Assembly (NCBI GenBank): GCA_037783415.1
Contig: JAZGTN010000014.1
Span: 248,001 to 312,000, forward strand
Source of the DNA: Leptasterias polaris
Taxonomy: Eukaryota; Echinodermata; Asteroidea; Forcipulatida; Asteriidae
Direction of reading: 5' to 3'
Length of the DNA stretch: 64,000 bases
Both the position numbers and the translations under genes were made by a program. The notes beneath the pieces were generated by a model that ran no database searches, was not told where the DNA came from, and saw nothing but the letters and a program-made list of their open reading frames with translations. Below are positions 1-11,925 of this stretch, in pieces; position 1 is the stretch's first letter, and each line of letters starts with the position of its first letter.

Positions 1-747
1 TAGTCCACCATAGCTTGATATAACCATTTTATAGAGTTGTGACCAGTCACAAAGGGAGGTGGGAAACTGTTTCAAAAACAAATTGTCACAGAGTGAAATT
101 AATTGTAGCGAATTTACTCCAGATATTACAACAGAAGACTGTAGAGTAACTTAATTTATATTATGAATGGCCGTAGTAGTGAACTTTAAGTTATATCTAG
201 TAAAGGAACAAGTTTTTATTTTTAGTGGCCGCACCGCGCCCTAAAAATTCCTTAGACTTGGTGAACCACCTCAAGACATACCTGGGAGTGAGGTGATTTA
301 AACAGGTTACTTGATTGGTTAATTTATTGGTTTTGCATGTTGAATATTCAAAGTTTTGCTTGAGCGAGCAGGTAGAAAAGTTAAGGGAGGTACCAACTTG
401 TACATTCCTAAAATTTCTTGTTCTGGTTTGGGAGGGTATGTGGGCCTTAGAGAATAATATTTTGCATCGATGATATAATATTTTGCATCAGCCAGCCTCG
501 ATGAGTTTGCCTTAGGAGAGAGGGCATAGCCAGCCTTTGGCAGTTAGAGTAAGAACTATTGAGAGTTTTGAAATATAAAAATGAGTGCCGTTTGACAGAA
601 TATGTATTGGAGAAAAGCCTGCATCAGCAGTGATAACCTTCGGGAAAGGCCAGGAGTCAACAGTATTCCTGTAAGTTATATTTTTGTATTGAGTTGTATT
701 ATTTAAAGTAAAAACCATTGAAAAATTATATTCAAAAGTGGAATACC
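1..747. other. No gene seen
   Basis: AT-rich sequence with a short repeated gataatattttgcatc-type motif near 457-490. No SMPD1-like exon could be recognised here, although the gene must continue leftward. Confidence 0.5.
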
Positions 748-1085
748 ATCAAGTGAGGGTTGCGGAGACACTATGTATTAAATCTCTTTATGAGCTGTGG
801 TGGTTCTGAGAACCAGTGGTTTAACAACTTGACGTTTCGATCAGTGTGCTCTGATCATCTTCAGGAAAACGCTACGCCCTAAAAGCCTGCAAATGTTAGC
901 CTTCCTGCAAGCTAAACTTCTTCAGCAGTACTTTAAGCAGTATACAGCAAAAGAGTCAAGCAATCTGCTGCAGATAATCAGAGCATACTGATTGAAACGT
1001 CCAGTTGTTATTAAATCACTGGTTCTTCTCAGAACCACATCATCTCATCCATACATGGTGTCTCCACAAACCTAACGTGATTGAA
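748..1085. mobile_element. Small foldback element, same family as the 41-46 kb element
   Basis: Arms are inverted copies (about 748-870 and 950-1085), outer ends tcaagtgagggttgcgg and its complement. The inner arm holds tttcgatcagtgtgctctga, and the other arm agagcatactgattgaaacg. No coding frame. It represents the unexpanded state of the satellite-bearing element. Confidence 0.75.
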
Positions 1086-1324
1086 TATCCACCATGCAAA
1101 ACTTCCTATCGTAACATGCAGTGGAATACCAGTTATTAAAATAATTAACCACTAGATGCCGGGATGATATCTCACTTTTACGCAAAACTTTTCCAAACTG
1201 AATATTGCCGTGGATGTTAATGTATATGTTTTGGATCGGTTTTGGACTGCCCCCTTTTGGTTGGGTTCCATGACACTAAATTACGCCCTTAGACGTGTAG
1301 GATTCACAGGCACGGTCACACAAC

Positions 1325-2275
1325 ACCACAATGTTTGGACTTGGTTAAGATTGGTATGCCTAGTCCAGTGATAAGCAACTGCTATTTGGGCCTACAGCCC
1401 TCAATCCTGCACTATCCTCCACTCTATGGTCACTCAATACCAAATTGTTGAGACTTACTTCAGATTGGTATGCCTGACACGCCTGAACCATTGATAAGCA
1501 ACTGTTATTTGGGCCTACATCCCTCAATCCTCCACTATCCTCCACTCTATGGTCACTCAACACCAGAATGTTTGGACTTGGTTAAGATTGGTATGCCTGG
1601 TCCAGTGATGAGCAATTGTTATTTGGGCCCACAGTCCTCAATCCTGCACTATCCTCCACTCTATGGTCACTCAACACCAGAATGTTTGGACTTGGTTAGG
1701 ATTGGTACGCCTGGCCCAGTGATAAGTCATGACAGTCCTCAATCCTGCACTATCCTCCACTCTATGGTCACTCAACACCAGAATGTTTGGACTTGGTTAG
1801 GATTGGTACGCCTGGCCCAGTGATAAGTCATGACAGTCCTCAATCCTGCACTATCCTCCACTCTATGGTCACTCAACACCAGAATGTTTGGACATGGTTA
1901 GGATTGGTATGCCTGGCCCAGTGATAAGTCATGACAGTCCTCAATCCTGCACTATCCTCCACTCTATGGTCACTCAACACCAGAATGTTTGGACTTGGTT
2001 AGGATTGGTATAGCCTGGCCCAGTGATAAGTCATGACAGTCCTCAATCCTGCACTATCCTCCACTCTATGGTCACTCAACACCAGAATGTTTGGACCTGG
2101 ATAAGATTGGTACGCCTGGCCCAGTGATAAGCAACTGTTATTTGGGCCTACAGTCATGACAGTCCTCAATCCTCCACTATCCTCCACTCTATGGTCACTC
2201 AACACCAGACTTGGATAAGATTGGTCTGCCTGGCCCAGTGATAAGCAACTAAAATTTGGGCCTTCAGTCCGGAAT
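1325..2275. repeat. Minisatellite, 101-120 bp unit, about 8-9 copies
   Basis: Units start at tgtttggacttggttaagat, near 1332, 1568, 1682, 1784, 1883, 1985 and 2088. Left units include gcaactgttatttgggcc; the central ones lack it and are about 102 bp. It lies in the intron after the last visible SMPD1-like exon. Confidence 0.92.
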
Positions 2276-2414
2276 CAGACAACATCCTGGGAGCGGATTT
2301 GAGAGGATTTGGGAGGATTGGGTTTAAATGATGAGAAACATTCCTGGTTTCATTCTCAATTTTTTTTTTTAACTCAACGACTACACTTTCAGAGGCTTAT
2401 CTTTATATATATAC

Positions 2415-2584
2415 CTGTTAACCGGTGAACTTTCATGGTTGCCAATTGCTGAGTAAACTGGTACCCCGGGGAGGTATTTCTTAAAGTATTGAGCTGTTTC
2501 GTTGAGGGCGCTAGTCTGATCTTGACGTGTCTGGTTCCAAACATCATGCGCTGGAATGTCACCAGTCAAGTAAACAAAATCGAT
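2415..2584 (-). CDS. SMPD1: SMPD1-like exon: [10 protein letters not shown] and GNHE motifs
   Basis: 170 bases, phase 0 in, phase 2 out at AACAG|gtatat. [17 protein letters not shown] supplies the metal-bridging aspartate, and GNHESSPVN is the signature GNHE loop. No following exon is found between here and base 1; that stretch is largely minisatellite and foldback repeat. Confidence 0.92.
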
Positions 2585-5500
2585 CTGTGAAAATTGAAAT
2601 GAACAAAGCGTAATAATAATATAATAACAGTAATGTATTCATAAAGCGCCATGTCCGTCATAAATAAAACACCTAGCACCGAATTATCAAATCTAGTGGA
2701 GATTGTTAAAAATGACTTTATGAGACGTAGCAACCCTAATTCAATACCTTGAAAGGGATACAAGGTGAGGTGGCGCACACTGCTGCCAGATCATGATCGA
2801 TGCAAGAAACACAGGGGAAAGCCCCCTTCTCTTACGGTAAATTTTTCCAAATTTGAATTATGAAAGCCATTTATGGAGCACCTTACAAGGTGGTGCAGCG
2901 TATTCAGCAGCCACTGCCAGAAACATCAGGGCAAACCCCTTCTCTTAGCAGTAAGTGAAACTGGATACTTTGACATGCGTAACACAACACGCAGGACCTA
3001 CGGCTCTACCTCCCAACTGAAGGTCTAAGCATTAATGGTCAAGTTTCTTTCTTAACCCTTTAGAGACCAGAGCGACCATAAGCGGCTTGTACCAAAACGC
3101 CCATAGCGGCCGCAAAGTTTAACCTACTTCTATTCACATAAAGAGGTCAAAGTAAAGGTCATGGCTACAGATGAAATTTTCCGTTGTAGTATGTTGACAT
3201 AGTATCCCAATTTCTTAAACAACAAACTAAATTTTCCCTTTCATTTTATTTATGTTGAGATTTTTACTGACAAAATTTCAATAAAGAAACTAACAATATT
3301 AGCAATGTCTGGGCGTTTTGTGATAATTAAATGGAAATGAATGGTCTCTTAAGGAATAAGGACTCAAGTGTTACGACCGGGACTCGAACCCGCACTCTGC
3401 CGATCTGAAACATCAGAGTTTGAGTCCAGTGTGCTTAACTGCCCTGCCATGAAACACCAGTCGTGACGCTCGAGTCCGATGCACCTGACCATTCGTCCTT
3501 GACTTGAACCACTTTCCTTTTTTTTTACTTCTTGAAATCAGATGACATTCCTTTTCAGCCAAACTTTTTCAAACTGAATAACGGTGGACATTATGAATGC
3601 TCTTTTTTGGTTACAATAAGTTGCCTGGTTGATGCGTAGTTACGTAATTAAGTTGTGTCTATGCGACAATGCTATTTACATAGGATCGTGCGTCATTGCG
3701 CTGATTTGAATATAATTCGGAGGTCGATGGTTCAAATCCTGCTCTAGTCAATTTTTCTTTGTTCAACCCCAAATGATTTGAATATAACGTACCTAATCAC
3801 GTGATTCAACGGCAGGATATATATGCGTCTTTTTATACAAAATCCAAATGAACAAAACCAAATTATATATACCTTGTGCTTTTGGGAGATTGTTTGCAGC
3901 AGATTTTCAAAAACTCTAGTAGGGGTGTCACACCCTCTGTAGTCTCCCCATTTGCCTGCTCCAGGTACTCCTTTAGCTGAAATGAAGAAGGAGGAATCAG
4001 GTATAGGACCAGTTTCTAGTACATTTTTTATAATCAAGCTATTGTACAAAGTCACACACAAAATCCAGTCTTAAGACCTAAAGGTCAAGTCTCATGCTCT
4101 AAAGATGAAATATCAAGTCCTTAAGGTAGGGTCATAGATTTAATGGCAAAAAAGTATTGGCTTACTACAATTACCATCTTTATAACAAGTAGGCTTTCAG
4201 ATAGAAATTACACAATTTTTCGAGGGGAGGTGGGGTAGTTACCAAAGTATGACCCTACCTTTTAACATGTTTAAGGTCAAGTTTTAAGTCCTAAAAGTCA
4301 AGTCTCAAGACCTAAAGGTCAAGTCAGGAGTCTTGCACATCAAGTCTCAAGTCCTGAAGGTCAAGCATTAGGTCCTAAAGGTCAAATGTCAAGTCTTAAA
4401 GGTCTTGTGTACATTAATTCTTAAGAGAAAAATTAGTCATCGAGACATGAATGTCAATCGGCGAGTTAAAAGCTCCAACATAAACATAAATCTTTAATAA
4501 TATAATTTCTGCTGTAAAAAGTCAGGTCAAATTTCATGTCATTTCTGTGGCAATTGATCAGATTTGTTACTGCTCTCTTATGTCACTTTGAGAACATAAA
4601 TACTACCTGGTGGGCCGTCATTAGAGCGACAGCAAAGTGGTTCCCCGCATTCTGCATTGGTTCCCTCCTGGTACATCCTATCCCAATGTAAATCACTGAT
4701 ATGTAGAACATTCATCGTTAGAGATCCTTTCTGAAATGATGAGACCGATTCTTGTTATTATTATCAAAGGGAGGGTATACCTTTGGTAATTACTCCAAGA
4801 ATTAATGGCTGGCCATAAAAACTTACTAAGTAAGAAGCACTGCAGCTACTCGTTGCGCTTCACATGCATTGGTGAGGGCTCCCTTCCAACCGATGGACAT
4901 GGTCATTTTTTCTTTCGGGGATCATCATGTGCTATTTTTAGACTATTGTCATCTTGAGATCACGCTCTATCTACGTCTGTTTGCTGCGTTTTAATCGCAC
5001 GTTTTAAACTCAAAATACAACCTGTCAAACTTTGAGAGCGGTTGCGGGCGGTATACGGAGTAATAGGCAGAAGGGTTGAAGGCGGTATGCATGTTAAATA
5101 GTTACATTTTAAATCTAAATATTTCAGGGCACATTGGCAACAATTTGGACCTATCATATTTAACCCTTTAGTCCATGAGCCAGCCCCACTTGCCGGTACC
5201 AACTCAAGGGACTAATTCTAATATCACTTTTCTTGTTGCAAATAATCCATAACTTACCATAAACTATGATAGCCTTTCCAAAAGATTAGATTTCTACCAG
5301 TTTTCGAAAGATTTTCACCGTAAAATCTGAAACCTCTCAGCCTCTTCCGTTTTTGATAAGTCAATGGCCGTTTAGATAGTAATTTTTTTTTAAGCCCATC
5401 TGTTTGCACGGAGAGTGAATATTTGGTTGTGCATACTCAAACAGCCGTTGTATTTGTCACATGGCAAGCATGCTGCATGTCAACAATGTTTCTCTTTGTC

Positions 5501-8500
5501 AATAATTGCCGATGTACTTTTCATCAACAGTCATCAAGAGGAATTAATAGGTTTTAGTGTCATTCTGTTGAAAAATGCCTTTGTTATACGTTATATAACA
5601 TTGCCTTTTGATTATAAATGGTGTTTGTAAAGTTAAGAGAAGGTTGTGGTGCAGGTTTTATTCTATTACAATTAGTAGGTCATCACTTGAGTATGCAGCA
5701 CCTGTGTCGTGCCGGTCTTATCCTTCTGAATCAACAATACACTTTGGAGAGTGCTCAGATGCGTTCTCTGTTTTTTGTTATGTCTCCCTAGAAGTGCTTT
5801 AAATACTTCTGACAAAGAAAAGTGGATTAAGGGAGAACATTTTTCCACCAAATCTTTGCAGGCCTACTTAACCGTATCGGGGATAAGGGTTGGGTGGGGA
5901 TGACATGACAGAGGGTGCCCCTTACTATTTTTTACTGCCCTTGGCATTTTAACGTTGTAATTCAACCTACATAGAAAAGAAAAGAATAGCAATTGCTCTA
6001 GAACTTTTTTCTTTTACCACTAAAAATCTAAAGAAAAAAAGTACAGTGGAAGAAGCCTAGTATTAAAAGAGAAAAAGAAAAGAAAAACAAATAAGTTCCC
6101 CCGTGCAACCCCTCACTAATTTCTTGTCAGGGGAGCCACTGCCCGGCGCCGGTAGATGATTTCTAAATAATTTAGGAAAATAGTGAAGGTTGAAAACACC
6201 GATATATTTCAGGGAATCAAATCCTACAGCCTGGGAAACGATAAAAAGAAAGTGACGAGCAGATAAGCAGGGCAGAAATGTTTGCTTGCCCTTTTAAAAT
6301 TTCACTAGCAGTATCAAGGGTTATGCAACAATTGAAAAAACAAACATGTTATACAGTTTTTAAAATAAAACAACGTCGTAAAATTAAAATCAAGAAATAT
6401 GCCCCCCGAAAATAGTAAAACAAAATAAAATAAATCAGGTCTAATGCGTTGCCCTCCATCAAAACTGTATGCGTTGACCGACCAAAACTGCATTCTAAAC
6501 TCTTGGGTCGGCCTTTTTCTGTCATTCATAATTAATGAAATTTACAAATTGTCTGTGTATTACATATCTGAAATCCAGGTATTTTAGTACCACAGTGAAC
6601 AGCATTGATCTGGATCGTCACCGATTGCCCTCGGTCAGAATAGACTGTGCAAGTCTCGCGCGTAAGCGAACTTCCGGGACCATTGTGGTCCCAACCATAT
6701 GGAGTTTTACGTTGGCAATATTTTGTTTCGTCTATTATTTTAGTTTAACGTACTTTATGACCATGAAAATTAAATATGTTGTTGGGAATGTATTACTAAG
6801 TGATCAAAATATGAAAGTTAAATCAATTCAACAAAACAACGAAGAAAACCCAAGAATTAAACTTGACCTCTGCTTCTGGTTACTTGCAAAAAATTAAGAA
6901 TTTGTGCCCACCTCCGATCACCAAATTTGTTTTGGTCGCGCGATGATAATCACCAGACGCTGTAATTGTCAGACGCTAAGCCTTTACATTGCAGTCTACG
7001 GTTGTCGAGGCGTCAGCGTCCTCTTTAAACCGCGTCATGCGTTAATTCTACGCCCGTGCGATCATCGCGCGTCTGCGTTTAAACCTGCTTTTAGTGGTTG
7101 CACGTACTCAGGCGTGGATTTACAAAAGGGTTTCTTAAAAAGTTAAGATCAAATAAGCATCCTTGTCCCAGAGTTTTTAGTTTGTTTCAACAAAAACTAA
7201 CAAATGATTTGTGTGTTTGTTATGAAAGCTATTACTCATTTTATACAAATTGTAATGAGTATTTTTGTTTTTCAGATTTGTTCATAGATCTAATTTAAAA
7301 ACAATGATTTGATTTCAGAAAAAAATTGTTCTTCATTTGACGTGTTTTCTCGTTCTGATACGCGCGAGACTTGCACAGTCTATGGGCAGACGGCGGGGCA
7401 TCACAATCACGGCACGTTCTTACTGTGTTTTTTTTCACTCAATGTGCACTTTCCCCCCTCCTTTAAATCAACAGCCATATAAAAAATAGCTTACCTCTAT
7501 TCTTTATAAAAACACACATTGATTGTTCACTCATAAAGGTCTAAAATCAACTGTAAACTGTCGACTTTGTCGCCAAAGCGAAAACAAAATGGCTGACGGT
7601 CTGTGTTTATTGAGAGGCAGCAAAGTGAAAAAAACAACGGCTGTTTGAGTGTGCACATTCAAATTATTCTCTCCCTATGCAAACACATGGGCTTAAAATG
7701 TTGTTAATATGTAAACGGCCGTTGACTTATCAATAACGGAAGAGGCCGAGAGGTTTCAGATTTTACGGTGAAAATCTTTCGAAAACTGGTAGAAATCTAA
7801 TTTTTTGGAAAGGCTATCATAGTTTATGGTAAGTTATGGATTATTTGCAACAAGAAAAGTGATATTAGAATTAGTCCCTCGAGGTGGTACCAATATGTAA
7901 AATTTCGGCACCTGGCTCATGGACTACTTTAGAGTCCGTTCATTTCTGTATATTCATCACCATAAACCTGAAAATTGTTGGGTTTTTTTTTGCCCCGTTA
8001 CTCTCAAGAAAATTTTCAGGGAATGTTTTTAATACAGAAATACATACACATTGACATGTACCTGGTTTTGTTTTAGAATTGTAGATTCTACGTTTATGTT
8101 GGAAAAATTGGAAAATTTTAACTAGGTCCAATACCTTTTTTACCCTTATGTTTGAACTGAAGCAAATCAAAGCTTGCGGCCATTTGTGGCCGCTATGGGC
8201 GTTTCGATGTTAGGCGTTTCCAGGCCACTGTGGTCTCTAAAGGGTTAAACGATGGAGGAAGATGTTAAGACCATACCTTTGGTGGTTGTGGAATGACAAC
8301 AGGTGGCTTAGGTGTTTTGGGCAGTGTGATGTTCCATGGTGCGCCTGGATTATACGGTACACCACAGTCACTACCAAGTAAGGAGCCGCAAATCTGTGTA
8401 GGTGTTGCATAATGACCAACGAGTACTCCGAACAATTCATCCTGAAACAGATGGAATAAAAGCTTGAACTGGCACTTGGAAAGTTTAGGTGAATGTATTA

Positions 8501-9894
8501 GGGCCGTGTCCGAATTAGTGGCTACAGCTAGGGCTAGGGCTAGAATTTTCTCATCATGCGTTGAAATATAATACGTCCCTAGCAACAACACCCTTAGCAA
8601 CAGTCCTAGCCGTAGCTGTAGTCGCCATTTCGGATATGGCCTTACTGAGTTATTCCTTTTTAGATTTGTAACGATTCCCACTTATAGCGAATCCTGAATT
8701 CTCGGCATTCTATAGACCTACACTCTGCGACTTCCAATGTTCAGTTCATGTTTGACATCAGGTGTTGGTGCAGCGTACAATGAAAGAGACCAGTAATCGA
8801 TTATTATCGATTTACAACCAATTCTTAAAGGTTAAAGTATCCACGTAGGATTGGTAACATTTGGCAATTAAATAGTCAGTTTCATTCTAAGAACTCAATT
8901 GAACTAATAAAGTTTTTACCAACACTAGAGAAATATTGACATCTGAAATGCTGTTAAGATTGAGAAAATAGCACTAGAAGAAGGAAAATCCCCCCCCCCC
9001 AATATCAAAAAAACATTTTTGATTGCCGCAACCAAAAAGCTTTTCACTGTTTTCACTTTCAATGGATAAATTCAAAAATATTTTCGCAGGTTGGTTGTAT
9101 AGTGTGTTTATTGAGAACTAAAGGACGGACGAGAATGTACATGTACATGTACCCTACTCTTCTAGAAACCTGTTGATTTATTTTCCAAAATGTGCTTAAC
9201 AAGGTCAGGAAAGAGGTGTGTTGTGGCCGAGCAGTTAAGAGCACTGGACTCAAGCTCTGGTGTTTTTGATCAGCAGAGTGTGGGTTGGAGTCCCGGTCTT
9301 GACACTTGTGTCTGCAAGACACTTGACCATTATTGCTTTGTCCTTTGGATGGAACGTAAAATAACCCAGTTTCACTTATCGCTATTGGAGAAGGGGTTTG
9401 CCATGCTGTTTCTGACAGCGGCTGCTGAATGCACTGCAGCACCTTATAGACTCTTACAAGGTGCTACGTAAATTTGTCTCATAATTCTTCACCCTGTCTT
9501 AAAATGATTCTGTTTGTTCAAGCGCTTCGAGTACCTTATTGGTAGATGTGTGCTATGCAAGACTACATGTATCTTATAAGAGGGGATACAATTTACCTTG
9601 AACTCTGGTGCAATCAATTCACAAACTCTCACGGATTCAATTTTCCCCAATTTGCAAATGTCCACCAAGACGTCAAGGATTGCATCTTCAGTAGAATTCA
9701 TCTCCAATAGAGCATCAACTGCACTCAATGTTAGCTTGCAAGCATCACATCCTAAACCATTAGAGCTGGGTTGGTTCTGGAAGAACTGGTATACACTGGT
9801 TTCAACTGGATTCATCTGGAGTGGTCTGGCTGTTGCTTGGTGGATTAGGCACAAAGCCAACAGTGGTAAGAGTGGACTGATCATCCTGGGAAAC
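2415..9894 (-). CDS. SMPD1: Acid sphingomyelinase (SMPD1-like), 5' five coding exons, gene continues beyond left edge
   Basis: Hydrolyses sphingomyelin to ceramide and phosphocholine in lysosomes or after secretion (family knowledge). Exons, 5' to 3': 9894-9597 (ATG at 9884), 8441-8277, 4730-4607, 3976-3873, 2584-2415. All introns are GT-AG and phases agree (0, 0, 1, 0, then 2 at the last donor). Residues 1-20 are a hydrophobic signal peptide. About residues 46-122 form a saposin B domain with six cysteines (46, 49, 77, 88, 114, 122), followed by a proline-rich linker. The metallophosphatase part opens with SDLHWD (metal-binding D-x-H), then [17 protein letters not shown] and GNHE. The saposin domain points to SMPD1 rather than SMPDL3A/B. 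The histidine motifs and C-terminus would lie left of base 1. An acceptor (ACTTTAG) ten bases before the ATG implies an upstream 5' UTR exon. Confidence 0.9.
3053..3356. mobile_element. TTAA-type MITE, ccctttagagacca termini
   Basis: Left end ttaaccctttagagacca, right end tggtctcttaagg, about 300 bp. CCC next to TTAA is typical of piggyBac-like termini. No coding capacity. Confidence 0.5.
3365..3470 (-). mobile_element. tRNA-derived SINE head
   Basis: The minus strand has a tRNA-like A box and a B box ggttcgagtccc. It matches the head of the SINEs at 9.2, 11.6 and 30.1 kb. Confidence 0.7.
3873..3976 (-). CDS. SMPD1: SMPD1-like exon: [10 protein letters not shown] region
   Basis: 104 bases, phase 1 in (CT completes Ala), phase 0 out at AAG|gtatat. 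[20 protein letters not shown] matches the family block that follows the first metal motif. Confidence 0.9.
4262..4405. repeat. Short imperfect tandem repeat
   Basis: Repeated cctaaaggtcaagtctcaag-like units of 20-25 bp. A related stretch lies at 4,066-4,130. Intronic in the SMPD1-like gene. Confidence 0.7.
4607..4730 (-). CDS. SMPD1: SMPD1-like exon: first metal-binding motif
   Basis: Phase 0 in, phase 1 out. It encodes [18 protein letters not shown] followed by [14 protein letters not shown]. The D-x-H of SDLHWD binds one zinc in the family, and the CxxxLCC block is diagnostic of acid sphingomyelinases. Confidence 0.9.
5655..5810 (+). pseudogene. Decayed non-LTR retrotransposon reverse-transcriptase C-terminal fragment
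   Basis: [11 protein letters not shown], then (after a frame change) [10 protein letters not shown] resembles the LEYA.PVW...LESAQ block near the end of CR1-type reverse transcriptases. Frameshifted, about 150 bp, inactive. Confidence 0.5.
6641..7382. mobile_element. MITE, agactgtgcaagtctcgcgc family, copy A
   Basis: Terminal inverted repeats tagactgtgcaagtctcgcg and cgcgagacttgcacagtcta. A second full copy is inverted at 30,663-31,359, with partial copies at 20,496 and 21,119. Frames inside are shared only because the DNA repeat is shared. Confidence 0.9.
7926..8248. mobile_element. TTAA-type MITE, second copy of the 3,053 family
   Basis: The right end ggtctctaaagggttaa and the block aacgcccatagcggcc are inverted matches to the left end of the 3.05 kb copy. 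It abuts the 2.8 kb foldback. Its right end lies 29 bp from an SMPD1-like exon. Confidence 0.5.
8277..8441 (-). CDS. SMPD1: SMPD1-like exon: end of saposin domain and proline-rich linker
   Basis: 55 codons, phase 0 at both ends, with acceptor ...TGTTTCAG and donor gtatgg. It holds the last two saposin cysteines (TPTQIC and GSDC), a PWNIT glycosylation site and a [15 protein letters not shown] linker to the catalytic domain. Confidence 0.88.
8501..8641. mobile_element. Short MITE, gggccgtgtccgaatt termini
   Basis: Inverted ends gggccgtgtccgaattagtg with inner gctacagctagggc, against gtagtcgccatttcggatat. About 140 bp, flanked by TTA on both sides. Confidence 0.8.
9217..9478 (+). mobile_element. 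tRNA-derived SINE
   Basis: The tRNA-like head starts gttgtggccgagcagttaag. The body contains ttgtcctttggatggaacgt and the tail ends at an aaggtgctacgtaaa motif. About 260 bp in the intron edge between SMPD1-like exons. Confidence 0.85.
9597..9894 (-). CDS. SMPD1: SMPD1-like exon with start codon: signal peptide and first half of saposin domain
   Basis: The acceptor ends at 9895 and the ATG is at 9884-9882. The exon codes 96 residues and ends in phase 0 at AAG before gtaaat. The start [20 protein letters not shown] is a typical cleavable signal peptide. CDACK begins the saposin fold. An N-glycosylation site (MNST) is seen at residues 62-65. Confidence 0.9.
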
Positions 9895-9914
9895 TAAAGT
9901 AAAAACAATGTGAA

Positions 9915-10110
9915 GTAAGAGCACCAAACTCAAGTTCTGGTGTTTCTGTTCAACAGAGTGTTGCGGCACTTGTCTCCTTGAGCAATACACTTTACTAAAT
10001 TATTGCTTCGTCCTTCGGATGGGACGTAGAGCCGTTGGTCCTGTGTGTTGTGTAATGCAAGTACTGTAACGGGACTGACATACATGTATCATACATGTTT
10101 ATAATAATAA
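9915..10110 (+). mobile_element. Truncated SINE (same family)
   Basis: Lacks most of the head. Shares caaactcaagttctggtgtt and cttcggatgggacgtagag with the 9.2 kb copy. It begins 20 bp from the SMPD1-like first coding exon. Confidence 0.7.
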
Positions 10111-10186
10111 TAACTAGAGATCAGGTGTTCGTAAAAAAGAACACAGAGGGGTTTCGGTTGATGGAACAAACACATAAAAGAAGAAA

Positions 10187-10680
10187 TATAACTCTACGAC
10201 ATGTGGTTCAGGACATTTAGTTGTTTCTTTTTAATTTGAACTTCCTGTCTGAACCGGAAGGAAAGGTTAAATGGAGGGTCATGTTTTTCAACAAAATGTC
10301 AAATGTGTCATAAGCTAGCAGACTGCACAAAAATAATGACTTTATGACATGTGGTTGAGGAGATATGAGTTTTTAAATTTGAACTTCCTGTTTGGACCGG
10401 AAGGAAAAGTCATACTGGGGTCATGTTTTGAATAAAATGTGAATTATGTCAAATGCTACAAGACGGCACAAAGAAACATGACATTTTGACATGCAGTTAA
10501 GGAAATATGATTTATTTTAATTTTAGAGCTTCCTGTTTGTACCGGAAATAAAGGTCAAGGTACATGTAGATAACGTTTCAAAATAGAATGTTACGTGCTG
10601 TAAGCTACAAAACGGGACAAAGATTATAACTCTGTGACATGCGGTTCAGAAGATATTAATTTTTTAAACATTAAACTTTG
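10187..10680. repeat. Tandem repeat, period 143-145 bp, about 3.4 copies
   Basis: cttcctg anchors at 10,241, 10,384 and 10,529. Each unit carries a gaccggaagg-like motif and tatgacatgtggttgaggag. No coding frame. Confidence 0.88.
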
Positions 10681-11583
10681 AATTATTGTCATCTGACAAC
10701 TGATGACGAAAACTTGTTTTGTCATAGTAAGATATTATAACCTACAATATGGTATAAGAGTTGTCCCCATGCAATACCTTCGAACAAAAACTCTGAAAAT
10801 TCAAAATTGTCACCTTTAGGTGTAGATTTAACACACGTTGACAGAAGGCGCTATAAAAGGTGGTGACGTAATGATTATTAGTAATTGAAAGCATTTAAAA
10901 AAATATAATAACAAATTAAAAATTAAAACTAAAAAGTTACATTTGCCGTTAGTGTGTTCAAAAACTGCCTTCTGTAATTCTTGTGTCCATGAAAATTGTT
11001 TCACACGAGTAGAAATAGGTATCTATAGGGTTGTGGTGAACGAAAGAGGCTAAATAATTGATAACCCTTTGGGCGCTGAGAAATCTGAGAAATATTAATG
11101 GTCAGCTAGTATAGCACCCTCTTGTGTTTCCCTAGTTCCACTTCCAGAGAACTATAAAGGAAGCAAGAGGGCGCTATATATGGACGGATCAAATGTCAGA
11201 ACGATATTGCGTTCTCTTTATACATCGTCGTGTAAGAGAACCGTATGCTACGTACAGTGTCTTTTACGCGCGATCACACACAGAGCAATTGAAGAATTCT
11301 TTCAAAATTGTTTTTAAATCGGTAATATCGTCAAGAAAGAAACAATACACATTCAAAAAAACTTGTGTTGGATCTAAGTTAGAGTCCATGCTTTCATTTG
11401 ATATATTGTTTGTGTATTTTAAGACTGTACATGTAGTTCCTGAGATCAAGTGATAACAAAATCCATGTACAGAACAAATGAGAAAAAGGCCGTTAAGAAA
11501 TATAATAATAATAATTTAAAAAAAATAAAAAAAAGGAATCTCGACGAAAACAATAGGCGTTTCGGCTATCAGGCCGAAACCCC

Positions 11584-11925
11584 TAACTAGTTCTTATATA
11601 GCGCATTTTACAATAACGTATCAATGCGCTTTACATTAGTGCCTTGATCATTGGGCCAATAACATTCCTTTAATCTTTCTCCGCTCCCTGGGGAGTATAC
11701 AGCCTGAGTTGTTATGGCGCTCCGAAGGCTTTTTCAAACACAAAATCAACCTCTACCCTTGCAGGTACCCATTTATACCCCTGGGTGAAGAGAAGCAATT
11801 ATAGCAAAGTGTCTTGCTCAAGGACACAAGCGTCATGACCAAGACTCAAACCCACACCCCGATGACTAAGCCACCAGAACTTGAATCCGATGCTCTTAAC
11901 CACTCGGCCATGACACGCTACAACT
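11584..11925 (-). mobile_element. SINE with tRNA-like head and atatagcgca tail
   Basis: The minus-strand head ends at ggccatgacacg. The 3' part contains agttcttatatagcgcattt and caatgcgctttacattagtg. Near-identical to the 30,146-30,486 copy. Confidence 0.88.

Larger units (their letters stand above)
5160..7926. mobile_element. 2.8 kb foldback/TTAA element with a LINE fragment and nested MITE
   Basis: About 5,160-5,470 is the inverted partner of about 7,640-7,926: ttaaccctttagtccatgag against ctggctcatggacta, continuing for over 250 bp with scattered changes. The interior holds a decayed reverse transcriptase piece and a complete MITE at 6,641-7,382. It sits in the intron between the second and third SMPD1-like coding exons. 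Confidence 0.7.

Noticed and set aside
6535..7146. Two plus-strand frames of 120 and 80 codons
   Set aside because: They fall mostly in a MITE. The similar frame at 30.9-31.2 kb exists only because the DNA repeat is shared.
9217..9320. tRNA gene at the SINE heads (also 11.9, 30.4, 38.7 and 53.3 kb)
   Set aside because: A and B boxes are present but acceptor stems do not pair, and each is followed by a shared SINE body.
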